Shown: piece by piece, positions 18,689 through 27,349 of the stretch
Layout of the letters: each line of letters begins with the position of its first letter
How positions within the stretch are numbered: the stretch's first letter is position 1
Assembly (NCBI GenBank): GCA_947503835.1
Contig: CANNFM010000009.1
Span: 62,001 to 126,000, forward strand
DNA from: an uncultured Aquimarina sp.
Lineage (GTDB): Bacteria > Bacteroidota > Bacteroidia > Flavobacteriales > Flavobacteriaceae
Length of the DNA stretch: 64,000 bases
Direction: 5' to 3'
Program-made: the position numbers and the translations under genes
Notes under the pieces: model-generated
Seen by the model: the letters and a program-made list of their open reading frames with translations, nothing else
What the model was told of the DNA's origin: nothing
Databases searched by the model: none

Positions 18689-19201
18689 ATGGAAAAGCTA
18701 GAATGGAATTCGTTTACGAAAAAGATATACATCAACACTTCAGTCGAAAAACTGTATAACCTGTGGGCTACACAAAAAGGAATCACTTCGTGGTTTTTAA
18801 AACATGCAGAATACAAAAGTCCATCGGGGCAACATAGAAAACCTCTAGAGCATATTCAAAAGGGAGACACGTATACTTGGGAGTGGCATAATTGGGACGG
18901 AAAAGAAGAAGGAAAAGTACTTGAAGCTAATGGAAAAGACTATGTTGAAATTACCTTTGAAACTTCTAAGGTATCCGTATTACTAGAAAAGAAAAATAAT
19001 GTTTCTATTGTAACCTTAACTCAATTTGACATCCCTACAGATGATGAGAGTAAATTAAGAGTACACTTTGGGTGCAGTAACGGATGGACGTTTTGGCTTG
19101 CCAACTTAAAGGCTTATATCGAACATGGAATCCTATTAAATGAAACAGAAATTAACTTAAAAGAAAATGAATTGGCAGGATACCAATTTGTAAATATGTA
19201 G
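18689..19201 (+). CDS. SRPBCC/AHSA1-type START-like domain protein
   Basis: 170 residues. The N-terminal half fits the AHSA1 pattern: FTKKIYINTSVEKLYNLWAT, then ITSWFL, GDTYTWEWHNWDGKEEGKVL and VEITFETSKVSVLLEK. SNGWTFWLANLKAYIEHGIL forms the long C-terminal helix over the cavity. Such domains bind hydrophobic ligands or assist Hsp90 in eukaryotes; bacterial members have no single role. The stop is one base from the convergent DUF3820 gene. Confidence 0.8.
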   Translation: MEKLEWNSFTKKIYINTSVEKLYNLWATQKGITSWFLKHAEYKSPSGQHRKPLEHIQKGDTYTWEWHNWDGKEEGKVLEANGKDYVEITFETSKVSVLLEKKNNVSIVTLTQFDIPTDDESKLRVHFGCSNGWTFWLANLKAYIEHGILLNETEINLKENELAGYQFVNM

Positions 19202-19202
19202 G

Positions 19203-19427
19203 TTATAATTTTTGAATATTTCTTATCAGATGTTCTAATCCATTTAGTTTAAGTTCATAGACCGTTTGTAATTGTTGTCCAAGTACTCCTTTAGGGAATC
19301 CTTTATTATGGTACCAAACTATATAATATTCTGGAATGTCGATTAGGTATCTATCCTTATATTTACCAAAAGGCATTTTGGTATGCGCTAACTTTATAAG
19401 AAAATCTTTTTGAAGTTGAATATCCAC
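19203..19427 (-). CDS. DUF3820 family small protein
   Basis: 74 residues, starting with GTG at 19427; no ATG lies upstream in frame near the conserved part. TKMPFGKYKDRYLIDIPEYY followed by IVWYHNKGFPKGVLGQQLQT is the DUF3820 signature (F-G-K-Y-K-G, then P-x-Y-L-x-W). The same motif occurs as an appendix in some exonucleases, as in the 3'-5' exonuclease at 59095 in this window (FSFGKHKGKLVEQV). A nucleic-acid-related role is therefore possible but unproven. It lies 15 bases downstream of the DUF922 gene on the same strand. Confidence 0.75.
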   Translation of the reverse strand: MDIQLQKDFLIKLAHTKMPFGKYKDRYLIDIPEYYIVWYHNKGFPKGVLGQQLQTVYELKLNGLEHLIRNIQKL

Positions 19428-19442
19428 TGTAAGAAGAAATGA

Positions 19443-19979
19443 TTATTTTGGATAATCTCTATAATACCACATTAACGTTTGTATTTTTTTCTCCCATTTC
19501 TTTTGGTTCACTTGATTCTTGGAGTGACTTGTTTCTTCATCATATCTTTCCTGCATATTGATTCTCATTCTCTCTACTAACTTATACATTTTATTGAGAT
19601 CTCTTCTTATATTTCCTCCTGGCTTGTATTCTTTCAACCTTTTTCTCATAATCCTCGCATGCAATTCTGAAATATCAAAGTGTAGTTGTTCGTGAGAGAG
19701 AAGATGTTCGGACATTTGCCCTCTTTTAACCCATGATAAAGAAGGATAACAAAAGCTATCTACCTGGTAATTTAACTCAATATCTCCTTTATCTTTTCCG
19801 TAAGACCATTGGTATGTAATCCCTGTATTTACACTAGCATCGTAAGTACTACTAGTTTCTGGTCTTCCCCTGAAATCTGACCATGCTAATTCACTTCTTT
19901 CTGTATATGAGAACTTTCCAACATAACCATTATTATTGGCAAAAAAAAGAAATAAAATAATAGTAAAGTATTTAATCAT
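19443..19979 (-). CDS. Exported DUF922-type putative zinc protease
   Basis: 178 residues from the ATG at 19979, which starts a signal-like segment (MIKYFTIILFLFFANNNGY). LAWSDFRGRPETSSTYDASV is the conserved opening of the DUF922 domain. The HEQLHFDISELHARIMRKRL stretch has an HExxH-like pair spaced H-E-Q-L-H with a downstream acidic residue, as expected of a zinc peptidase. The family is annotated as predicted secreted zinc-dependent proteases without experimental substrates. It precedes DUF3820 by 15 bases, so the two may be one transcript. Confidence 0.75.
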   Translation of the reverse strand: MIKYFTIILFLFFANNNGYVGKFSYTERSELAWSDFRGRPETSSTYDASVNTGITYQWSYGKDKGDIELNYQVDSFCYPSLSWVKRGQMSEHLLSHEQLHFDISELHARIMRKRLKEYKPGGNIRRDLNKMYKLVERMRINMQERYDEETSHSKNQVNQKKWEKKIQTLMWYYRDYPK

Positions 19980-20400
19980 AATTGTAACAATTATGCCCAA
20001 CCAAAAGTCAATTTTTTCACTGTTTTTAAGGCTTCAGGGTAACAATATGGGGCAAATACTGTTAACATTTCTTAAAAAAGTGTTACCATTTTGATCCTAA
20101 ATATACACGTATTTTTAAATTACACATAATTTCCAGGATATAAATATGGATTATTTTTCATTGTATTCCACACAACTTAACATAATCAATTATGATGCCA
20201 AGGAAAAATTACTCTCTAATAAATTATTAGAATAATAAGCTAACCTTAAGAATATCAAAGATATAGAAAATTATTTTTTTTCCTATAAATAATCCTATTT
20301 ATTTGGTGTTAAATTTAAATTTCCCCAAGTAACACCTAATATCTATTTTATATTTTTTTGTTTTCAACTATTTGTCAAAAGTTCGCTCGCTATAAAAAAA
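19980..20400. other. AT-rich intergenic region without recognisable gene
   Basis: About 420 bases between the DUF922 start and the LysM gene stop, very AT-rich with no open frame worth reporting. It must hold the promoter of the DUF922 gene and the end of the guaA/LysM transcript. I see no strong hairpin terminator in it. Confidence 0.5.
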
Positions 20401-22587
20401 CTAATCTACTACGGTTAATTTTAGATCATCTTCAAATTTGATAAGGTAAGCAGCTTGGTTAGAATATCCTCCTAAAAGCTTTTTAGTATAGTTAAATTTA
20501 TTCTCAACATATTCTGTTGTCCCTTCAAAAGAAACTGCATGATAGAGGTCATCTGCTGTTCCCAATCTCATTAAAACATCATACGCAATATCAAAACCAC
20601 GTACTGCCCAATTACTTGGATTTACACCGTATTCTTTCTTATACCTTATCGCAAACGGCGATATTTTCTTTTCATCTTTATCCTCATTAGTATCATTAAA
20701 CTCTTTATCTACAGATGGGTAATGCAAATGCAGTTTTGACAAATGTTCATTCTTAATATTATCATCATCAAACGCATTATTTTTATCTGTAGTAAATAAA
20801 GTAATTTTATGACTTTCAGATTTGGCATTAAGTAAAGGAATAACGTTACTAATCATAGCAACATCATTTGATTCCAGAAAAACCCAATTAGGTTTTTTAT
20901 TATCTAAAACTTTATTAAGATGAAGCTCATATAGGTAATTTCCTTCCTCAATTTGAGCAACTTTAGCTTCAGGAAATTTAGCAATTAGCTTGTCTTTAAT
21001 TTCTTCATGTTTTTTTCCTTGCTGCACTATAATTATGATGTTTTTATCAGTCGAATCTTGTTTTACGTACGACAGAATCCTATCCTGAAGCATCATATTT
21101 GAAGGATTGGTTTGAAAGAAATTATCATACGTCTTCGATTCTTTTCTTGAAGCTGGAGAAAATACAGGTGTATTATATTTTTTAAGCTCTGATGCTACTG
21201 TTTCTAAATTAGATTGATATAAAGGACCAATAACGGCATCTGTTGCTTCAAAATTATTTTGATCTATTAACTCTTTTATATGATTCTTATTTTTATTCTT
21301 TTGTGTATCATAAACATTAAGCTCTGTTGTGATTCCTTTGACTCTGGCAGAGTCTATTGCTATTAAAATTCCGCTATAAAGATCAAGTGAAATTCGTAGG
21401 CTTTGTTTATTTTTAAGATACTCTTCTGTTTTTTGTCTTGCATTTAGATCTAAAGTATCTAGACTAAAAGGTAACATTACGGCTATCTTTTTAGGTTTGA
21501 AATTATAAAGCATAGATTGCAAGTCGACTACTCCTTCTTTTGTAATTTTTGGCGTTGCTATAGTATCAACAACCGTTCTATCTACTTTAGGGACTTTTAT
21601 TACCATACCTTCTTTCAAACCTTCTTGAATCAGATAAGGGTTCATTTTAAATAGTGAATCCGAAGAAATTCCAGTGGTACGTAATATATTATAGATAGTC
21701 TCTTTTGGCGGTACTTGATAAAGTTCTAATCCTTCTTCTACAGCCTGCTTATCTAAGGGTACAAAAACAGAAGTAGGCACAGTAATTTGCATCCCCACCG
21801 GGAAATCAGGATTCATATTTGGGTTAAGTCTCTCTAATTCATCAATAGTAATACCATGTCTTCTGGCAATGGCATATCTTGTATCTTTTGGTTTAATACT
21901 ATACTTTGTGGTAGTCGTTAATCTAACACCTACAGTATCCTTACTACCCTCATTTAGAACCGGTGATTTTGCATACACAGGTATTCTAATCTTATCTTTC
22001 TTCTTAATCTGCTCAGAATACAATCTTTTATTATGCTTTTTTATGTCTTCTACTTTAATTTTATACTTCTGAGCTATACCATACAGGGTTTCCTTTTTCT
22101 TAACTTTATGCGTTATAAAACGAATTACATTGCGTTCCTCTGAAGCTGCTTTTAAACTATCCAAAACCGAGTCTTTTCCTTCTTCAGACACTCCACCATC
22201 AATAGCAGTAGGGTCTTTCTTGTCTACTTTACCTACATTAAGAATTTGGCCAATATTAATACCATTTACAGCCTCTGGATTAAGGATATATATAGCTTCT
22301 GTGGTGATCCCATATTCTTTAGAAAGACTAAAAACAGTATCGCCTTTTTCAACAATATGTGTTTTATACTCCTGATCACTTGTAACCGGGATAGCCAGGA
22401 TTTCTCCTTCATTAATCCCATCCTTGGCGGTTGGATTAATTCGATATATGGCCTCTGGCGTTGTATTATAGCGTTTAGCAATTCTATACACATTTTCACC
22501 TTTGGCAACTTTATGACTCTTATATTGTTGTGCAAAAGCAGTATTACCTATGATCAACAATAGAAAGATTAACAAAAACTTTTTCAT
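20401..22587 (-). CDS. Exported LysM-repeat protein with type 1 periplasmic binding fold
   Basis: 728 residues from the ATG at 22587, which opens a signal peptide (MKKFLLIFLLLIIGNTAFAQ). Four to five LysM repeats follow: KVAKGENVYRIAKRYNTTPE, IVEKGDTVFSLSKEYGITTE, KVKKKETLYGIAQKYKIKVE and SIKPKDTRYAIARRHGITID, plus a weaker YQVPPKETIYNILRTTGISS. They bind peptidoglycan. From about residue 370 the protein resembles an ABC-type periplasmic ligand-binding domain (KKIAVMLPFSLDTLD, AVIGPLYQSNLETVASEL, YGVNPSNWAVRGFDIAYDVL). The ligand is unknown. It follows guaA by 51 bases on the same strand, an arrangement I recall from other flavobacteria. Confidence 0.85.
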   Translation of the reverse strand: MKKFLLIFLLLIIGNTAFAQQYKSHKVAKGENVYRIAKRYNTTPEAIYRINPTAKDGINEGEILAIPVTSDQEYKTHIVEKGDTVFSLSKEYGITTEAIYILNPEAVNGINIGQILNVGKVDKKDPTAIDGGVSEEGKDSVLDSLKAASEERNVIRFITHKVKKKETLYGIAQKYKIKVEDIKKHNKRLYSEQIKKKDKIRIPVYAKSPVLNEGSKDTVGVRLTTTTKYSIKPKDTRYAIARRHGITIDELERLNPNMNPDFPVGMQITVPTSVFVPLDKQAVEEGLELYQVPPKETIYNILRTTGISSDSLFKMNPYLIQEGLKEGMVIKVPKVDRTVVDTIATPKITKEGVVDLQSMLYNFKPKKIAVMLPFSLDTLDLNARQKTEEYLKNKQSLRISLDLYSGILIAIDSARVKGITTELNVYDTQKNKNKNHIKELIDQNNFEATDAVIGPLYQSNLETVASELKKYNTPVFSPASRKESKTYDNFFQTNPSNMMLQDRILSYVKQDSTDKNIIIIVQQGKKHEEIKDKLIAKFPEAKVAQIEEGNYLYELHLNKVLDNKKPNWVFLESNDVAMISNVIPLLNAKSESHKITLFTTDKNNAFDDDNIKNEHLSKLHLHYPSVDKEFNDTNEDKDEKKISPFAIRYKKEYGVNPSNWAVRGFDIAYDVLMRLGTADDLYHAVSFEGTTEYVENKFNYTKKLLGGYSNQAAYLIKFEDDLKLTVVD

Positions 22588-22638
22588 TCGATTTCTTTTT
22601 TTATTCCCTGACTCCAAAAATCAGAATTTAATATGGTT

Positions 22639-24171
22639 CTATTCCCACTCTATAGTTGCTGGTGGTTTAGAACTAATATCATATACTACTCTATTAACGC
22701 CTTTTACCCGGTTTATTATTGCGTTCGAGGTTTTTTGTAAAAATTCATATGGTAGATTCACCCAATCTGCAGTCATTCCATCTGTACTTTCTACCGCTCT
22801 TAGGGCTACACAATTTTCGTATGTTCTCTCATCTCCCATTACTCCAACACTTTGGACCGGTAACAAAATCGCTCCTGCCTGCCATACTTTATCATATAAG
22901 CCATTTTCTTTTAATCCATTAATAAAAATAGCATCGACATCTTGCAAAATACGAACTTTATCACTGGTAATATCTCCCAATATTCGAATAGCTAATCCTG
23001 GCCCTGGAAATGGGTGCCTACCCAGCAATTCCTTATCCATGCCCATAGATGCTCCCACACGACGTACCTCATCTTTAAATAACATCTTCAAGGGTTCAAC
23101 TATCTTTAGTTTCATATAATCGGGTAATCCACCAACATTATGATGGCTCTTGATCGTAGCACTTGGACCACCGGTTACAGAGACACTTTCTATGACATCT
23201 GGATATATAGTACCTTGCGCTAACCACTTAACATCTTCGATAGCATGTGCTTCATCATCAAAAACCTCAATAAAAACTCGCCCAATGGCTTTACGCTTTT
23301 TTTCCGGATCACTTTCTCCTGCTAGAGCATCCAAAAAACGTGCCGAAGCATCTACTCCTTTAACATTCAACCCCATTCCTTCATAGCGATCTAATACTGT
23401 AGAAAATTCATTCTTTCGAAGTAATCCATTGTTAACAAAAATACAATGAAGGTTTTTTCCTATGGCCTTATGCAACAACATAGCAGCTACCGAAGAATCT
23501 ACACCTCCAGAAAGTCCTAACACCACTTTATCATTACCCAACTGTTCTTTTAAACCAGCCACGGTTTCTTCTACAAAAGAATCCGGAGTCCAATCTTGAG
23601 CAACACCGGCAATATTAACTAAGAAATTCTCTAAGAGTTGCGCACCATCTTTGGAATGATACACTTCTGGATGAAATTGAATCGCATAGGTTTCTTCTCC
23701 ATCAATCTTAAAAGCAGCATTTTCTACATCATGGGTACTTGCTAAAAGCTTAGCATTGGTTGGTAATTCTTTTATGGTATCACTGTGGCTCATCCAAACT
23801 TGCGAACCTTCTGAAATATTTTGAAACAATTCATTACTGTTAACATAAGACAAGTTTGCACGCCCATACTCTCGTGTATTAGATTCTGCCACTTGTCCAC
23901 CTCCAAAATGTGCGAGGTATTGCGCACCGTAACAAATACCCAATAGTGGTTTTTTACCACGTATCTCGGTAAGATCTGGATGCGCTACATTATCGCCTCT
24001 AACGGATAATGGGCTTCCCGACAATATTACAGCATTATAATTATCAATATCCTTTGGAGGTTTATTATATGGATGTATTTCTGAATAGATATTGAGCTCT
24101 CTAACGCGACGCCCAATAAGTTGTGTTACCTGTGACCCGAAGTCTAAAATAAGTACCTTGTTGTTTTGCAT
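22639..24171 (-). CDS. guaA: GMP synthase (glutamine-hydrolysing)
   Basis: 510 residues from the ATG at 24171; a TTG two codons earlier is also in frame. It makes GMP from XMP, ATP and glutamine. The class I glutamine amidotransferase domain (1-190) has the nucleophile in [17 protein letters not shown] and the partner histidine in [10 protein letters not shown]. The ATP pyrophosphatase domain has the P-loop [16 protein letters not shown], and the dimerisation domain ends in [14 protein letters not shown], the conserved C-terminus of the enzyme. It heads a transcript with the LysM protein. Confidence 0.97.
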   Translation of the reverse strand: MQNNKVLILDFGSQVTQLIGRRVRELNIYSEIHPYNKPPKDIDNYNAVILSGSPLSVRGDNVAHPDLTEIRGKKPLLGICYGAQYLAHFGGGQVAESNTREYGRANLSYVNSNELFQNISEGSQVWMSHSDTIKELPTNAKLLASTHDVENAAFKIDGEETYAIQFHPEVYHSKDGAQLLENFLVNIAGVAQDWTPDSFVEETVAGLKEQLGNDKVVLGLSGGVDSSVAAMLLHKAIGKNLHCIFVNNGLLRKNEFSTVLDRYEGMGLNVKGVDASARFLDALAGESDPEKKRKAIGRVFIEVFDDEAHAIEDVKWLAQGTIYPDVIESVSVTGGPSATIKSHHNVGGLPDYMKLKIVEPLKMLFKDEVRRVGASMGMDKELLGRHPFPGPGLAIRILGDITSDKVRILQDVDAIFINGLKENGLYDKVWQAGAILLPVQSVGVMGDERTYENCVALRAVESTDGMTADWVNLPYEFLQKTSNAIINRVKGVNRVVYDISSKPPATIEWE

Positions 24172-24352
24172 AGGCAAAAATAAAATTAAATTTCTACCCC
24201 CGAAATCCTGAAAGGAATAATTTTACAATATTATATACAAACCCATTTCTAAAAGAAAGAAAATCAAAGTTCAGTATGAGATCAGGTTATTTTTTTTGAC
24301 ACGCATTATTAAAATGATTAACTTTATAAGACCAACCTTAATCATTACACCA

Positions 24353-24898
24353 ATGACTGAAATTATCTTCTCTACAATCGTAAATGACCTCAAAAATGCA
24401 ATTAAAACCCCCGAGCATCCTTTTCGATATTTCACTTTTGCAACATCGGGGATCAATGGCAGGCCACGATTACGAACTGTGGTTCTAAGAGATATAGATG
24501 ACCAATTAAATTTAACGATATATACCGACAAAAGGTCAAAAAAAATCACTCATATTCATGAACACAATGTTGTGAGTCTTCTTTTTTTGGATAACGAACG
24601 ATTAATTCAGTTATCGATAAGAGCCAAAGCCGAAATTATCAAAGACGAAAGGACTTTAAAAAATATTTGGGAACAGGTTCCGCAGAAGTCGAAAAAGGAG
24701 TATACCACAAAATTAGCTCCTGGAGAAGAGATCAAAAACCCTGAAAAAATAGATTTTCTAGAGGAAAAACATTTCTTTACTGCCATTAAATTGATTCCAG
24801 ATAAAATAGAATATCTACGTTTAAACAGACCTAATCATATTCGTGTTTTGTTTAGAAAAGAAGATAATAATTGGCAAGGTACGTATCTAGTGCCATAA
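24353..24898 (+). CDS. Pyridoxamine 5'-phosphate oxidase family flavoprotein
   Basis: 181 residues from the ATG at 24353, chosen because the conserved part starts there; in-frame codons at 24296 (TTG) and 24314 (ATG) give longer versions. The FMN-binding split barrel is seen in FRYFTFATSGINGRPRLRTV, VLRDIDDQLNLTIYTDKRSK and VSLLFLDNERLIQLSIRAKA. WEQVPQKSKKEY and YLRLNRPNHIRVLFRKEDNN follow, the last resembling the PNPOx C-terminal pattern. It looks like the Alr4036-type branch rather than PdxH itself, so a role in vitamin B6 synthesis is not certain. Confidence 0.8.
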   Translation: MTEIIFSTIVNDLKNAIKTPEHPFRYFTFATSGINGRPRLRTVVLRDIDDQLNLTIYTDKRSKKITHIHEHNVVSLLFLDNERLIQLSIRAKAEIIKDERTLKNIWEQVPQKSKKEYTTKLAPGEEIKNPEKIDFLEEKHFFTAIKLIPDKIEYLRLNRPNHIRVLFRKEDNNWQGTYLVP

Positions 24899-25031
24899 TG
24901 ATGAATTTTTAACTAAGCAAGTCTAAATTTCACCTTTCACCTCCCCTATTAACTGCCTATTAAAATAGTTGTATATTCGTTCGCTATTTTACATTCATTA
25001 CTAATAATTTCTATTGAAATTCTAATTAATA

Positions 25032-25607
25032 ATGAATACGCAATTACAAAAACGAATGAAAAAGAAAATTTTAAACACAGAAAAAATCATTGGGTTTTCT
25101 GCCATGTTTATCAGTTTACTAACTCTTATTATTTTTTTATACCAAACCAGAATAATTAGTAAACAAGCCAGATTATCGGTAACCCCTAGAATATCTTTTA
25201 TTTCAGGAGTGGCCAATTCGGATTCTACAGTTGTATTTAGTATAGGAATTAAAAATAACGGACTGGGACCAGCAATTATTGATTCTACTGCTATTTTTGC
25301 TAACAACACATATTATCCTCTTAATTTTAATAGTTTTACAGAAAAAAACTACCCCCAGGTCGACAGCCTTATTAATTATAAAAGTTCATATTTTTTAACT
25401 AAAGGAGCTACCTTATTGCCTAATAATGAACTCACATTAACTGAGGCAGCAGTACCGAAACAAAATTTATTATCCTTTTATCAGGTTTACGGCTTGAATG
25501 TAGGCGATACTAATTTTCCTTTTGATGTGATTATATATTACTCCTCTATATATGAAGAAAAATGGAAAGTATCTCTCAATACTTTAGACCATCCTATTGA
25601 ATTATAG
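25032..25607 (+). CDS. Hypothetical membrane-anchored protein
   Basis: 191 residues. One hydrophobic helix near the N-terminus (IIGFSAMFISLLTLIIFLYQ, about 19-38) after a basic stretch suggests an N-in membrane anchor. The remainder looks like a beta-rich domain facing the periplasm (ARLSVTPRISFISGVANSDS, IGIKNNGLGPAIIDSTAIFA, FDVIIYYSSIYEEKWKVSL). The GIKNNGLGPA stretch is common in uncharacterised beta-sandwich proteins. I do not recognise a named family. It converges with bshC. Confidence 0.6.
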   Translation: MNTQLQKRMKKKILNTEKIIGFSAMFISLLTLIIFLYQTRIISKQARLSVTPRISFISGVANSDSTVVFSIGIKNNGLGPAIIDSTAIFANNTYYPLNFNSFTEKNYPQVDSLINYKSSYFLTKGATLLPNNELTLTEAAVPKQNLLSFYQVYGLNVGDTNFPFDVIIYYSSIYEEKWKVSLNTLDHPIEL

Positions 25608-25626
25608 CTTTAATGTTTGTTGTTGA

Positions 25627-27222
25627 TCAGGAAGTTATAATTAAAAACTCCCCTTTTAAAGGATCTAGATGTTCGATCAGTGTCGGAATCAGATGCTCAC
25701 CGTACTCTAGATACATTTCTGAGAAATTAGTGGTACGTTCCTGAAGGCTTTGATTAGGAAACAATTCATTTTGTATTGCCGTTAATCGTTGCACATGATC
25801 ACTCAGTTTTATTCTTTGCGCTTTTAACAACCTTTTTTCTAGCATATCGAGTCCTTTCAGTTGCTTTACCTCTTGAGCCTTGACCGCATTTTTAAAAGTA
25901 ACATCGGTCTGCTCTGCCAGGGTGTACATTTCCTGAAACTGTTGCTTGAGATGAGCACGTTGTGGGTCAAAATTGATATCGATATTCGATATCCGTCTTA
26001 CCTTATGATTGATCAATTCGTGTTGTTTTAGAAACAATTCTGTATCAGATACATTTAGTTTTTTGATTTTTTCTGCCTGTTTCTTGGTCTGAATTAACAC
26101 CGAATTACGCAGCAGCAGCATTGGGAACGGAACCTGTACCGTTTCAAAATAATCTTTTAGCTCTAACCAATAGGCTAGCTCTCCTCCTCCACCGATATAA
26201 CAAAGGTTGGGCAAAATTACTTCTTGATACAGTGGTCGCATCATCACATTGGGGCTAAATCGCTCGGGCACCTCATAGAGGTGTTTTAGTAGCTCACTCT
26301 TGCTCCAAGAGATATCGGTTTCGTTTACAAAATAGCTTCCTTCTTTTTCGATAATACGTTCACGTAGCCCTTCTGCCAGATAGAATAAATTAATCTCTCT
26401 GGGATTTACCTGTACTTTATATCCTGCTTCATCTAGTTTTTCTGCTTTTGGCAATACAGCGTTATATGCCGCTTGCTCTACAAGTTCCTTTTCCATAAAT
26501 GGAATAAAAAGGCGCTTCAATTCCTGGTCATCACCATCTATAATGACTAAACCATAGTCTGCAAAAAGTTCATTAGCAAGGTATCGGGTAGCTTCAGCTA
26601 AATTGTTATGCTCTAAATATGCTTCTTTAAAAAGTGATTTTAATCGTTCTGCGTTTAATCCCGAACCAATTTCCGAAGAAAAGATTTCAAATACCTTATC
26701 TAATCCATCGGTATCAAAAACTCCTACTGCTCCTCCATCGTTGCGATTCCATTGTATTTTTTTTCCGAATAGATTAAAATAATTAATCTCATCAAAATCA
26801 TGATCTTCGGTCGCCATCCAATACACAGGAACAAAATCATAATCAGGATGTTTTTCTTTTAAATCCCTGGTAAGGTTTATGGTAGAAACAATTTTATACA
26901 AAAAGTATAGCGGACCCGTAAAAAGATTTAATTGATGTCCCGTAACCACTGTAAATGTAGTATCCTTAGCTAAGGATAAAATATTTTCTTGTGTAGCCTC
27001 AGAAGTATTAACATGGGTATATTGCGTTTCTAAAACGTGCTGTAACACCTTGCGATGAGCTGCAGGAAATGATGCTTGTTTCTCTTTGATCTGGCTTTTA
27101 AAATTCTCTACCTTCGGGAAACGATGATAAAATGGATCTAATTCAGCTTTTTGATCTAAATAATCGCAAATAAGGGATGAAAAGTAATTCGTATCTCTAA
27201 ACGGAATACAGTCACTAGGCAT
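25627..27222 (-). CDS. bshC: Bacillithiol biosynthesis cysteine-adding enzyme
   Basis: 531 residues, full length. BshC adds cysteine to glucosaminyl-malate in the last step of bacillithiol synthesis, the low-molecular-weight thiol of Firmicutes and many Bacteroidota. Recognised motifs are TTFTVVTGHQLNLFTGPLYF, FVPVYWMATEDHDFDEINYF, ANELFADYGLVIIDGDDQEL and PNLCYIGGGGELAYWLELKD, which belong to the Rossmann-like core. A coiled-coil stretch (about 390-470) follows. The other bsh genes are not in the window. Confidence 0.95.
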   Translation of the reverse strand: MPSDCIPFRDTNYFSSLICDYLDQKAELDPFYHRFPKVENFKSQIKEKQASFPAAHRKVLQHVLETQYTHVNTSEATQENILSLAKDTTFTVVTGHQLNLFTGPLYFLYKIVSTINLTRDLKEKHPDYDFVPVYWMATEDHDFDEINYFNLFGKKIQWNRNDGGAVGVFDTDGLDKVFEIFSSEIGSGLNAERLKSLFKEAYLEHNNLAEATRYLANELFADYGLVIIDGDDQELKRLFIPFMEKELVEQAAYNAVLPKAEKLDEAGYKVQVNPREINLFYLAEGLRERIIEKEGSYFVNETDISWSKSELLKHLYEVPERFSPNVMMRPLYQEVILPNLCYIGGGGELAYWLELKDYFETVQVPFPMLLLRNSVLIQTKKQAEKIKKLNVSDTELFLKQHELINHKVRRISNIDINFDPQRAHLKQQFQEMYTLAEQTDVTFKNAVKAQEVKQLKGLDMLEKRLLKAQRIKLSDHVQRLTAIQNELFPNQSLQERTTNFSEMYLEYGEHLIPTLIEHLDPLKGEFLIITS

Positions 27223-27349
27223 ATACTACTCTTTTTTTTTGAGGTTAAATATACATTAGATTGTGATTGTAAATCCTAAATTTTAGTTAATACAGATTAT
27301 AACCTAACTTTAACTCGGTATTTTCCATTTTTAAAATTTCACTTAGTCA

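Noticed and set aside
20001..20400. Small RNA or riboswitch in the long gap
   Set aside because: No stem-rich block, conserved motif or terminator was seen.
22550..23119. 189-residue plus-strand frame over guaA
   Set aside because: It lies antisense to a complete guaA and shows no family pattern.
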